Shown here: in pieces, positions 22,640 to 32,399 of the stretch
Layout: every line of letters starts with the position of its first letter
How positions within the stretch are numbered: position 1 is the first letter of the stretch
From: Ceratodon purpureus
Lineage: Eukaryota; Streptophyta; Bryopsida; Pseudoditrichales; Ditrichaceae
Reading direction: 5' to 3'
Length of the DNA stretch: 64,000 bases
Assembly (NCBI GenBank): GCA_014871385.1
Contig: CM026426.1
Coordinates: forward strand, 90,130,893-90,194,892
Notes under the pieces: model-generated
Told to the model about the DNA's origin: nothing
The model's database searches: none
Seen by the model: only the letters and a program-made list of their open reading frames with translations
Made by a program: the position numbers and the translations under genes

Positions 22640-23738
22640 GGACTTCTTGGTGGCCCATTCCTACGGTGCGCGCTTTGGTTTTCCTCTAGATGCCATGAAT
22701 GAACAGCACCAAAGGGGAGAAGGCAAGCTCCTGAACTCTGTAAGGGAAGAAGTCGGTCTTGACTGTAGTAAAGCGTGATGTGGAGCAACCAATGGAAGCC
22801 AGCAACAAATTCTTTGAATAGATGACGATAGATCCAGAAAATATAAAACAGTGCGGTATGCATAAAGCAATTGGCGATGCGGAGGAATTCCAATTCTACG
22901 ACAACAAGACCTAGCGTAGTAAAGGACCAAATTGGAGGGATTAAACACATTGGGTCAGTGAACAAACCTACAACGACGTGCAACGCCTCACGATCTGAAA
23001 AGCGGAGGTGCTCCTCGCAGGGCCGCAATCTGGAAGAAATGTAGGTACTATAATCAATGGTGGATCAGTGCGGCTCCTGAGGGCCGAGGGAGTGATAAAG
23101 TCTGCATCTGATGTCGGTTGCCTTAGACTTACGGATCTCTACTATACTAGAAACTGGGCGATATGAGAGAAAGCTGCGGGAAGAGTCAGGGAGGAAACAC
23201 GAAGCTGCGACGGTAAGGTGAGGATCAGGAAGACGGCTCTGTGACTGAAGTAACCTAAGAGGAGACCCCACGCAGCCATAGAGGCCTCTGAGACAATCAT
23301 GAGCAAATCCACTAAGTTGATAAAATATGTCTCACACACTACCACAACCAACGGTAGAGAAGGAATTATGGGAGCCTCATGCTAGGGGGTCGATCCAGTC
23401 CATCCAGGTGCCATAGAAGTGCAATTAACGAATGCAATATAAGGTGCACGACGTTTAGTAAGAGGGATGAATAATGTGCGCCGGATGAACTAGGACATGT
23501 ATGGCAATCAACTATGAGTGCATTGTGAAAACCCGCGCCGCCTTCCTCGCTGTTGTGGCTTTTCTGTACTGCCTGATGACGTACCTGACAATGATGAATC
23601 AGAACAGGTTTGAAAGTGGTGTACGGAACCATTACAGAGCGCACCAGGAATGCCATGTCCTCCCTACTCTGGACCCACGTATGGTCCCGTTGCAGAACGA
23701 CTTCAGAGGCTGACGGAAATGCTGTTGGGGGGTGAGGG
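22640..23738. other. Region between TNPA-like gene and ligase-like exon, nothing recognised
   Basis: Short frames on both strands, none convincing. Probably 5' flanking sequence of the two divergent genes. Confidence 0.35.
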
Positions 23739-23889
23739 ATGGAGTGTCATCACGAAATAATTGCGGAGTTGTTTGCGTGCGAACTGTGTCCGATTGAACC
23801 CATGCGAAAGAGGAAGAGAGGTGATCGAAAGCGCTGGAAACGTTCTGTGGTGCCTCGGTGTTTGTCTGGTGCGGAATTAGAGCAAAAAC

Positions 23890-24106
23890 TGTTGAGACAT
23901 TTTCTGTTACCCTTTTCCATCCACAACATTTCATCCTTGTAGATACTGTACAACTACTGGTTACCCAGATTACCGTGTCTTAATTAGACTACCGCAGCTT
24001 AGTATATATTGATCCCTCTCAAGCTGTGTAATCATCGACTTAGTTTTTTCTTCTCTCATTTGGGAGCTAATTTGACATGCTGCATCCGCAGCTCTTTATT
24101 GCAACA
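23890..24106 (+). repeat. 5' LTR of intact Copia element
   Basis: 217 bp, TGTTGAGACA...TTGCAACA, with a TATATATTG sequence (about 24003) as possible promoter. I found no difference from the 3' copy on reading. Confidence 0.97.
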
Positions 24107-24118
24107 TGGTATCAGAGC
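24107..24118 (+). promoter_or_regulatory. Primer-binding site (tRNA-iMet 3' end)
   Basis: TGGTATCAGAGC immediately after the LTR, complementary to the 3' end of plant initiator tRNA-Met. Confidence 0.95.
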
Positions 24119-24214
24119 ATCTGCTCATTAGCTAGATCCTCACTTTTCTGAATACTTTCATCTTTCCTCCCTTTCCTCTCTTATCCTCACTCAACCCTAT
24201 CCTATCTCCACAGT

Positions 24215-27200
24215 ATGGAATCCTCTCTATCAGGTAGAGAGATCCCTGAGAGCACTAAACTCCAAGGCTCATCTAACTATGCCATCTGGGCATACAAGAT
24301 GAAGACTTTGCTTCAGGGAGAGAGACTTTGGCAAGTCGTCTCACCTGAGACTCTATCTAGCTCTCCTGCTTCGTCTTCCACGCACACTGCATCATCACAG
24401 ATCTCCGGCGAGGCAGACTCCGGTGGCGCAGCCGAAGCAAACACTCCTGCGCCGACCAATGCTCCTGCTCCAACCGTTCCTGCCTCAGCCACATCACAAC
24501 CAGCTGTCAACCTCCAGGATCAGAAATTCAAGGCAACCCGCATCATCGTACCTACGGTAAAAGACTCTATCCTACCCCACGTCATGAACATGACGGACCC
24601 TAGACGCATTTGGATAAAATTGAGAGATCTGTATGAATCTAGCAGTATGAATAGACGTCTTAGTCTTAAATCTCAACTTTACAGTTTGAAAATGACTGAG
24701 AAGACTAGCCTAGACTCTCATCTAGCCACTATTAGCACTCTGGTAGGGCAACTTGCAAACATAGGCGTCCTAATCCCAGACGAAGAACTAGTAGACAGAG
24801 TGCTTACCAGTCTTCCACCAAGCTGGGGAATATTCCGCCAGATGATCTCCGGCAGAGAACGCGCTCCCTCCTTCGAGGAGCTTGAAGGATTACTCCTGCA
24901 GGAAGATGGCATCAGATCCAGAGATAGGGAGCACGAGGACAGAGAACAAGCCCTATCTCTACAGCACGACATATTGTTTTCTGGACAGTATGGTGGAAAC
25001 TACAATCGTCGAAATTTCAACTCCAAGTCAAGGGGAAGAAGCTTTACCTCATACCGAGGAGCAAATTCCCCTACTGGTACACGCAGCAACTTTTCAGGCC
25101 CGCGAGGTACCCAAGTTTCTCGACCTCCATATCGCTCCGGCCCTTCTCGAGACTCCACAGATCCTGCTACCTATTGCCATGTCTGTGGAAGCCCGTTCCA
25201 TTGGGCAGATAAGTGTGAAGTCCGCCTACTGAGGGAAAAGGTTCGCGAGCTGGAACTCAGCTCCACCTCTGGCGCAGCTCGCTGGCGTGCTCCTCACTCC
25301 GCAAACCTGTCTGAGCAGCAACAATCAGATAATCAGAAGTCAAACGAAGACATTGCGCTAGCAGAGGTATTCGAAGTCTGTGCTGCAGAGGTGAAGAACC
25401 GTAGTAGTCCCCAAAGCTGGTATTTAGATAGCGGGGCTACAGCCCATGTCACAGGCAATTTGGACTTACTTTCAAACATAGAGAAAGCTCCAAATTCTAG
25501 TGTCACTACAGCAGGTGGAAATTCCCTTCCAATTTCTGGAAAAGGAAGTGCTACGGTTGAGAACAATAAAGCGATTGACAATGTTTATTACGTACCTGGT
25601 ATGGTAAAGAACCTCTTGTCCGTAGGAAAATTTGCAGATTCAGGTTACTACACCTTGTTTGGACCTCGTAACTGCTGGATATTTTCTGCCTCAAATCCCA
25701 GAAAAATCCTCTACACAGGAAGCAGACAAGAACGGAACAGCCTGTACCGATTAGATACTTCTCTCACAGGAAATCGTCAAGTCAATCTACCTCAGCAATC
25801 TGTAAATTTAGCCAGCTCAAGAGATTCGGATGCAAAGCTCTGGCATAAAAGAACGGCTCACCTCAACTTCCAGTCACTCTACAGACTCTCGACTGGAGAA
25901 ATGGCTACTGGAATCCCTCGCCTACCTCTCCTCCGACCCGACTGCGAATCCTGCATCTTCGGTAAACATCACAGGCATCCAATTCCCAAGGTTAGCTTAA
26001 CCCCCACAACTCGACCGCTTCAGTTAATTCACTCAGACTTGTGCGGTCCTCTACCTGCGTCACTATCTGGTTCTCGTTATATCCTAACGTTCATAGATGA
26101 CTATACCAGATACTCTTGGGTTTATTTCTTAAACCTCAAGAGTGAAACTTTTACAACCTTCAAAGACTTCAGACACATGGTAGAAAAGGAGACAGGACAC
26201 AAGCTATCTTGCCTCCGTTCTGACCGCGGAGGAGAATACCAATCATTAGAATTCATTCACTACTGTAGACAGGCTGGAATCAGGAGACACCTAACTGCTG
26301 CCAGGACCCCGCATCAGAATGGTATATCGGAACGCAAAAACAGGTACCTATGTGAGACTATGCGAACCTTACTGTTCAGCTCTAAACTACCGACTCACCT
26401 TTGGGAGGAAGCTGTTCGAACCGCCAATTACATCAGCAATAGAGTTCCTCACAGGGCTTTACACAAAACCACTCCGATTGAGCTGTACACTGGACAGGTA
26501 CCAAATCTCTCAAACCTTCGTGTTTTCGGATGCACAGCCTTTGTCCATCTGCAAAACACAAAGAAGTTAGAACCCAAGGCAACCAGAACTATTCTAGTTG
26601 GTTATGACTCTCAGTCCAAAGCCTATCGTTGCTACGATTATATTTCCAGAAAGATCATAATCTCTAGAGATGTTCAGTTCTTAGAAACGGAAGTAGGCAT
26701 TCCAAATCAACGGGACTTACCTTCACCCGATGATGACTTACTCAGATCCTTCCTTGATTTAAACTCCCTTCCTCCTACACAAACCCCTGCTCCAGACTCT
26801 AGTTCAACACAGCTCTCACCATCCCAGCCGCCTGTCTTCCCAAGCTGTCCCATAACCACAGAAGAAACCTTAGAACCCGAATCAGATTCTCAAGAGGCAA
26901 TAGACACTATCCCCATAACTCAAGTGCCGTTACCTGTACAACCACGGAGATCAACCAGATTCCGAAAACAGAGTGTTAAACTAGACGACTACATACTCAC
27001 CATCACTCCTGATGACTTCGACATTACAATGTCGGAAAACATACAACCTGTACCCTCAGAAAATTTAAGCCTAGAACAAGCTCTATCAAGCCCACACTGG
27101 ACCGAGGCTATGAGGGATGAATTAAAATCCATAGACAAAAATCAAACGTGGAAATTAGTTCACTTACCTAAGGGTAAGAAAACCATTAGTGCTAGGTGGA

Positions 27201-28663
27201 TTTTTAAGACTAAACCTGGACTCAATGGACAGCCCCCAAGACACAAGGCTCGACTGGTTGCACGGGGGTATGAACAAAAGTATGGGATAGATTTCGAAGA
27301 GGTGTTTGCCCCAGTAGTTAAGTGGTCTACAATACGCTCCCTCGCAGCCACAGCTGCAAGACATGGCCACGAGATTCATCATCTGGATGTTAAAACAGCA
27401 TTCTTGTATGGAAATTTAAATGAGGAGGTATACATGGAGCAACCACCAGGTTTCGAGAAAACAGGACAAGAGAATCTAGTATGCAAACTGGAAAAATCAC
27501 TCTATGGACTAAAACAAAGCCCTAGAATGTGGTATGAACGGATAGACACATACCTGAGGTCAATTGGATTAACCCGAAGCCACAGCGATTATAACCTCTA
27601 CTACATTGGAACAGGGGACCATAGAACCATTCTGGTAGTCTACGTCGACGACCTATTTCTCACAGGTCCTGACACAGAACAAATCACTTGGCTTAAACGA
27701 AAACTCAAGGATGAGTTTGATATTACCGACCTAGGGCTCATATCCAAGTACCTTGGCATAGAGTTCAAGACATCCAATCATGGCATTTTCTTAACTCAAC
27801 ACGAATACGCAAAGGACATGCTACAGGAATTCAACATGCAAGATTCCAAAACTGAACATGTACCTCTCCCAGCAGGACTACTCCTCTCATCAGACATGAA
27901 ATCGAAACCTGTCGATGTACATGATTATTGCCGTAGAGTAGGAAAACTCATCTTCCTAACTACGACTCGCCCAGATCTCTCCTTCTCCGTTAGTTCAGTA
28001 TCCAGATACATGGCAGCACCACAGCTCGCACATCTCGAAGCTGTCAACCACATACTACGGTATGTTCACAAAACCTTGGACTATGGACTCCTGTACAAAA
28101 GAAACGAGCACACACAGGTACATGGTTATACGGATGCAGATTGGGCATCCTGCCCCGAGACTCGCAGATCAACAGGAGGCTACTGTTTCATAATGTCAGG
28201 AGCTGCTATAACATGGCAATCGAAAAGACAACAAACTATTGCAAAATCCTCTACCGAGTCTGAGTACATGAGTCTCTCTGCAGCAACAGCTGAAGCCACC
28301 TGGATTAGAAGGCTACTTACCGAAACAGGTACGCTACCATCCACCGAAACTCCTCCTCTCCTCCTGACGTCAGATAGCGATACCATACAGGCAGATTTAA
28401 AACCCTATACACTCACTATACATTGTGACAACCAATCGGCCATAAAATTAGCGAAGAATCCAGTTTTCCACGCAAGAACAAAACACATAGAGGTGCATCA
28501 CCATTTTGTCCGAGAGAAAGTAGAATTAGGTCAAATAAAACTTGATTATGTGTCCACAGACTTACAGCCAGCAGATATTTTCACAAAGAACCTTGGCAGG
28601 ACAAAGTTCGAGCTCCATAGGTCTAACCTCGGACTCACCAGCTATGCCACAATCTCAAACTAA
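24215..28663 (+). CDS. Copia gag-pol polyprotein
   Basis: Single 1482-aa frame, no breaks. Order: Gag (start KLQGSSNYAIWAYKMKTLL, about residues 13-33); CCHC zinc knuckle CHVCGSPFHWADKC (about 321-334); aspartic protease DSGATAHVTG (about 405); integrase with LWHKRTAH and CESC (about 543-580) and catalytic D (about 608), D (DRGGEY, about 670) and E (SERKNR, about 705), then an ARWIFKTK-type RT start; reverse transcriptase with YVDD (about 1143-1146); RNase H with TDADWA, STESEYMSL, CDNQSAIKLAKNP and RTKHIEVHHHF (about 1300-1430). The product assembles particles, copies element RNA to DNA and integrates it. The start Met is 97 bp after the primer site. All catalytic signatures that I checked are present, so it is probably functional. 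Confidence 0.97.
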   Translation: MESSLSGREIPESTKLQGSSNYAIWAYKMKTLLQGERLWQVVSPETLSSSPASSSTHTASSQISGEADSGGAAEANTPAPTNAPAPTVPASATSQPAVNLQDQKFKATRIIVPTVKDSILPHVMNMTDPRRIWIKLRDLYESSSMNRRLSLKSQLYSLKMTEKTSLDSHLATISTLVGQLANIGVLIPDEELVDRVLTSLPPSWGIFRQMISGRERAPSFEELEGLLLQEDGIRSRDREHEDREQALSLQHDILFSGQYGGNYNRRNFNSKSRGRSFTSYRGANSPTGTRSNFSGPRGTQVSRPPYRSGPSRDSTDPATYCHVCGSPFHWADKCEVRLLREKVRELELSSTSGAARWRAPHSANLSEQQQSDNQKSNEDIALAEVFEVCAAEVKNRSSPQSWYLDSGATAHVTGNLDLLSNIEKAPNSSVTTAGGNSLPISGKGSATVENNKAIDNVYYVPGMVKNLLSVGKFADSGYYTLFGPRNCWIFSASNPRKILYTGSRQERNSLYRLDTSLTGNRQVNLPQQSVNLASSRDSDAKLWHKRTAHLNFQSLYRLSTGEMATGIPRLPLLRPDCESCIFGKHHRHPIPKVSLTPTTRPLQLIHSDLCGPLPASLSGSRYILTFIDDYTRYSWVYFLNLKSETFTTFKDFRHMVEKETGHKLSCLRSDRGGEYQSLEFIHYCRQAGIRRHLTAARTPHQNGISERKNRYLCETMRTLLFSSKLPTHLWEEAVRTANYISNRVPHRALHKTTPIELYTGQVPNLSNLRVFGCTAFVHLQNTKKLEPKATRTILVGYDSQSKAYRCYDYISRKIIISRDVQFLETEVGIPNQRDLPSPDDDLLRSFLDLNSLPPTQTPAPDSSSTQLSPSQPPVFPSCPITTEETLEPESDSQEAIDTIPITQVPLPVQPRRSTRFRKQSVKLDDYILTITPDDFDITMSENIQPVPSENLSLEQALSSPHWTEAMRDELKSIDKNQTWKLVHLPKGKKTISARWIFKTKPGLNGQPPRHKARLVARGYEQKYGIDFEEVFAPVVKWSTIRSLAATAARHGHEIHHLDVKTAFLYGNLNEEVYMEQPPGFEKTGQENLVCKLEKSLYGLKQSPRMWYERIDTYLRSIGLTRSHSDYNLYYIGTGDHRTILVVYVDDLFLTGPDTEQITWLKRKLKDEFDITDLGLISKYLGIEFKTSNHGIFLTQHEYAKDMLQEFNMQDSKTEHVPLPAGLLLSSDMKSKPVDVHDYCRRVGKLIFLTTTRPDLSFSVSSVSRYMAAPQLAHLEAVNHILRYVHKTLDYGLLYKRNEHTQVHGYTDADWASCPETRRSTGGYCFIMSGAAITWQSKRQQTIAKSSTESEYMSLSAATAEATWIRRLLTETGTLPSTETPPLLLTSDSDTIQADLKPYTLTIHCDNQSAIKLAKNPVFHARTKHIEVHHHFVREKVELGQIKLDYVSTDLQPADIFTKNLGRTKFELHRSNLGLTSYATISN

Positions 28664-28706
28664 CAGCTCCCAAACCCCTGCTGCCTAGACACACAATTTC
28701 CCACAA

Positions 28707-29430
28707 CTACTCCTCCATAAACTTCATAGCGTCACTATAGGTCTGAAAGCCCTTAAATTCTGCTCCAGAAAAATGCTTTACTTTATCCTCGCACTCCCTC
28801 CAAGTCGTGTAAATCCCTGGTCGAGTGCCTTTCCTCACAGCATAGAATTTCTTGCCTCGATGACCTACTGCCTTCGCGTTAATTTCTGCTAGAGTCATAG
28901 GAGGTGCATCAAACCAGAAATCATCGCAGTGTTCACAGATGGGCTTTCCTCCTCCGATCCTTCCGATGATAGGCCCTCCATCTTCTTTAATTCCTACCAC
29001 TGAAATTAGAAACCCCAATTAGTTTAAAACCCTAATCAGTACTCCAATTATCCTCCACAGTTCTTATTCCCTACCGTATCCTCTCAGCCATAACTCACAA
29101 ACAGAACCGCAGCCCATAGTTTCCCGAGTCACACTCAAACAACCCGAAACTTAGGAAACCCTAGTACTTACCCCCAATTGCAGGCTGCTCGACACTCGCA
29201 ACGACGTCACGACCACGGCGCGCCACCGCAGCATCGACGACGTTGAACAGAGTTACAAATATTTGCTTCAACAACAAGGTGATCGCTCTCAGGCAATCCC
29301 ATGCTGCTTCGCGCTACACACAACTCCAACGAGTCCGATCAATCAGCTCCAAACAATTAGCAATGGAGAAAATCACGCAGATTACACAATCGAATATCAT
29401 CTCACTTACCACAGTGAGACGATCGTCCAT
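28707..29430 (-). CDS. Antisense spliced gene: RNase H1-N / viroplasmin-type hybrid-binding protein
   Basis: Lies inside the intact Copia element, opposite to gag-pol, between pol and the 3' LTR. Exons 29430-29410 (ATG, donor GTG|GTAAGT), 29313-29172 (acceptor TTGTGTGTAG, donor GGGG|GTAAGT) and 28999-28707 (acceptor TTTCTAATTTCAG, stop TAG side at 28707). Lengths 21+142+293 = 456 nt, one open frame of 151 aa across both junctions. Residues 10-35 are hydrophobic/helical (ITLLLKQIFVTLFNVV). Residues 65-80 hold a Gly-rich stretch and CEHC. The C-terminal ~45 residues carry KKFYAVRKGTRPGIYTTW, then EC, V, FSGAEFKGF and a final FMEE: the RNase H1 N-terminal/Cauli_VI domain (FYAVxxGxxPGIYxxWxECxxxVxxFxGAxxKxF), which binds RNA:DNA hybrids. 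No RNase H catalytic domain follows. Domain call is firm; expression and role are inference. Confidence 0.8.
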
Positions 29431-29532
29431 TCCGCGTCAACAACAGCAGCGCCTCTACTTCAACACGGAGACAGCTACCTCGTAAAACCCGCACTTAGAA
29501 AAATGTAATTAGGGATTCGAGCTTCTGAGCTC

Positions 29533-29541
29533 GAGGGGGGG
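29533..29541 (+). other. Polypurine tract
   Basis: GAGGGGGGG immediately before the 3' LTR; primes plus-strand DNA synthesis. Confidence 0.9.
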
Positions 29542-29758
29542 TGTTGAGACATTTTCTGTTACCCTTTTCCATCCACAACATTTCATCCTTGTAGATACTG
29601 TACAACTACTGGTTACCCAGATTACCGTGTCTTAATTAGACTACCGCAGCTTAGTATATATTGATCCCTCTCAAGCTGTGTAATCATCGACTTAGTTTTT
29701 TCTTCTCTCATTTGGGAGCTAATTTGACATGCTGCATCCGCAGCTCTTTATTGCAACA
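29542..29758 (+). repeat. 3' LTR of intact Copia element
   Basis: 217 bp, reads identical to the 5' copy; followed by the AAAAC duplication. Confidence 0.97.
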
Positions 29759-30160
29759 AAAACTTGACGACCTGCTCCTTGAAGTAACGAAGTATCACAA
29801 GAGTCTGCAGTGGTTCAGCTCAGTTGTTCTCTACTTGGCTCCTCCGATCCATAGCACGTAAGTCCCCAATTATCTCCAATGTGCACTAGGTTACCCCACG
29901 ACGATGTCCTGATACTGCGTTTTCCTACGATGCTCCGATCGGTGAGTTATTGAATATGATTTTTTCACCTGCGCACAAACCCAGATTCCCTAGGAGATTG
30001 GTAGGATCACTCTCAGGCGTCTGTTCATAGAAGCTGGGATGCATGGTGCAGCTACCTCAGACACTCTAAACGAGTCCGTGACGCACGTAATTACATATCA
30101 CAAAGACCAGAAGGAGATCCTGCGTCGAGATTGGGTTATCCGAAGGTGAGTTCAGAACTT

Positions 30161-31090
30161 GCAGATTCATGCTGGGTTATGCTAATATGTACGTAGGATT
30201 CGGCTCGACATGTACAGTGCCATTTCTGTTCGTGCTATGTACAGTACTGGTAATTTTGAACCTGAAGGGGAACTTGACTAATCTCATTGCTTGTACAGTC
30301 TCAGAGGGGAGCAAGAGCAAGACATTGTGAAGTTTGGTGGGTGGTGGCATCCTAATCACTACTTCATAAAAGTGGTTTATCAAGACTAGATTGTTGACTG
30401 CTTAGCTGCTGCGAGGGTTCTGCACGTGACGGCTAAAGAGCGGCCCGGGAAATAGGACCGGAGAAACTTAGGGATTAGGGTTAGCTGTGCCCGTAGCTAC
30501 GTGAACGACAGCAAGATTATCGGCGTGCTGAGATATATTTGCCGATGGACTGAGGAGTACCTTAAATCTTCTGCAGCATCAATTCTCGAGGTATGAGATT
30601 GAGCCAGATCTGCGTGTCCTTGTTTTGAACTTGGTCCCGTTGGAGCACAGGCTCTATCTTACTGCTCGTCGTACTATGCATTTGCTCTGTCTCGGTATGT
30701 GTGCCTTGAATTAAATACCAGTTTGTTGTGATAGTCACATACATGACCCTTCAAGAGTATTATTCCTCGTGTTCCCCAAGTTGTCTCGGCTTTGATGTCC
30801 CTGTTGGACCTAATCTGAATTACGGTTTGGGCGTGTAGGAGAACTGTAAGAGAGTCCTCCTGTTATGGAGCGGGACATTAAAAAGACTAAACTGGACGGG
30901 ACAAAGGGGGAGTGAGTCTGCCTTGCGTTTTTAGAACAGCGCCGTCATGTACGGAGTTGAGTTGGGGACTAGGACGAACGACGTGATTGCATACGGAAAA
31001 CTTGGTTTAACATGTAAAGCATTCAGGCCCTACATTAAGGACCCAGCAATGGTCAATATTTTTGCTTACAAAGTCGAGATATTTCTTCAA
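30161..31090. other. Possible further exons of the ligase/BRCT-like fragment
   Basis: A short segment at about 30500-30590 (SKIIGVLRYICRWTEEYLKSS, ending CTCGAG|GTATGAG) looks exon-like on the plus strand and could continue the BRCT-like gene. The rest shows nothing I recognise. Confidence 0.25.
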
Positions 31091-31095
31091 GAATT

Positions 31096-31412
31096 TTACT
31101 GAAGATTTAGAGCGGCATTTTCTATCTCTACGGCAGGTATGTCCCCTTGGGACTTACGGGTGTGGCGTTAATTGTTTAGGTTTATTTCTGATTTGAACTG
31201 TCTACGTATGCGGAATGGAGGTTATTTTTTTGCGTCCTTAAAATCCTATTGCACCCACCGATTGTACAGACGATGTCATGGTGCATGTCGCGAAGAGTAG
31301 CCACTGTTTAACAGCTGTGCATCCAATTTATGGACGGCGGTTCTGATGTGTCCCTGTCATGGGTGTTGCATGGTGAATTTTGGCAGTTGTAATTCAACAT
31401 TGCGACAACAAA
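31096..31412 (+). repeat. Direct duplication, copy 1
   Basis: About 315 bp roughly 85% similar by eye to 33284-33600. Both start GATTT(A/G)GAGCGGCATTTTC, contain CGGCAG|GTATGT-like exon/intron edges and share CATGTCGCGAAGAGTA and GTTTAACAGC blocks. Confidence 0.85.
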
Positions 31413-31589
31413 TATTTCGGAAAGAGGAGCGTCATCATGGCACATGTGGTGTCTAATTGTTAGATCTATTCAATTGGGCATCACGAACCTGTGGTTCCTG
31501 CCGCACTTGTGAGGTAAGTACGCACATGCTCTTGAATTTCATGAAAATGTCTTTGGAGAATGCAACCTAATTTTTGGGTTTTCCTCTTT

Positions 31590-32328
31590 GGGGCCAAGCA
31601 CAATAAAGTGTACCAAAAAAGTGCTTAACTATTTGACAATTTCAGCCCTTCTTATAAACACTCAAGAAAGTGGGATCTAAGTTATGTTGATTCAAAATTT
31701 AGTTATGGATTTCAAAAATAGACTTGATTCTCTTGAACTTCCCAAATGTGCGAGACAAGACATCGAGGTTTAGAAGTGGAACGGATACGGTGAAGCCGGT
31801 TCAAGTGAATGCGGTTATTTGCGAAAGTGAAGAGAATTGTTTATGGATTTTACGAAAGTCACATTTAATTTCGCTGTCCACTCCGTTCTTAATGTACCGT
31901 TCTAGAAATGCGGGGGTTCCAACAGTTTGTACCCATAAAGTGTACCAAAAGTACCGTCGTGACGTTTTCTGGACACTGTTTTGGGCGAAACTTTTGGGGC
32001 TCTTCCCTTCAAATATTGTGGTGTTCGAATGCTCAGAAAATAATTTTCTGATGTTTGCGAATGGTCGGGAAAAAAAAAAGTGAAAAAAGAACATCTTCAT
32101 TTTCATGATTTAGAACTAGCGGTCAAATTAAGTTTCAATTGAAGATGTTTTTTTTATGGAGATGCCTGTAAGATACCTTGTCACACCTCAAAAAGTGACT
32201 AAAATGCTCAAAAACTACACCAAAATGCTCAAAATCAGCTTTGAGCAATAAAAAACAGCACACTTTAAATTCACTTCCTAGTGATCACATGCTGCACTTT
32301 GTGGTACACTTTATTGTGCTCTCCCCCC
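31590..32328. mobile_element. Small TIR element (MITE-like)
   Basis: Inverted termini GCACAATAAAGTGTACCA at 31598-31615 and its complement at 32302-32319, extended outward by G-runs (GGGG at 31590, CCCCCC to 32328) and inward by an AAAGTGC-like block. About 740 bp; a subterminal copy AAAGTGTACCAAAAGT lies at about 31937. Overlapping frames of 119 codons (plus, 31724-32083) and 101 codons (minus) are not recognised. Possible TTT duplications flank it, too short to assign the superfamily. Confidence 0.65.
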
Positions 32329-32399
32329 TTTATTGCACATTTTTTGAACCATATGCCGAGTTAAAGATTACGTTTTTAAATAAGATTCGAAGACTTCTT

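Larger units (their letters stand above)
23890..29758 (+). mobile_element. Intact Ty1/Copia element with an antisense accessory gene, TSD AAAAC
   Basis: 5869 bp. Two 217-bp LTRs that I read as identical; 5-bp duplications AAAAC at 23885-23889 and 29759-29763; primer-binding site at 24107; one uninterrupted gag-pol frame; polypurine tract before the 3' LTR. Between the pol stop (28663) and the 3' LTR lie about 880 extra bases holding a spliced gene on the opposite strand. Identical LTRs indicate very recent insertion, and the element looks competent. It interrupted an exon of the ligase/BRCT-like gene. Confidence 0.97.
23739..30160 (+). pseudogene. DNA-ligase-IV-like / BRCT-like gene fragment, split by Copia insertion
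   Basis: An open frame from 23739 reaches the Copia insertion at 23889. It resumes at 29764 in the same frame when one AAAAC copy is removed, and ends at a donor (CATAGCAC|GTAAGT, 29859). The joined exon contains KRKRGDRKRWKRSVVP then a VVLYLAPPIHS segment. The next exon (after CAAACCCAG, about 29986-30147, ending CGAAG|GTGAGT) reads LRRLFIEAGMHGA, then NESVTHVITYHKD and RRDWVIR, a BRCT-like pattern (SVTHxI...WV). This resembles the region around the first BRCT domain of plant DNA ligase IV, though identity is low and the second exon has an in-frame TAG near its start. It lies between the divergent TNPA and TNP2 genes of the outer CACTA element and may be a captured host fragment. Confidence 0.4.

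Noticed and set aside
27160-28386. Antisense frames opposite pol (27160-27382, 28180-28386)
   Set aside because: Shadows of the conserved polyprotein frame, without splice signals or domains, unlike the 28707-29430 gene.
29243-29508. Plus-strand frames in the region before the 3' LTR
   Set aside because: They overlap the spliced antisense gene, whose exon phases and domain are far better supported.
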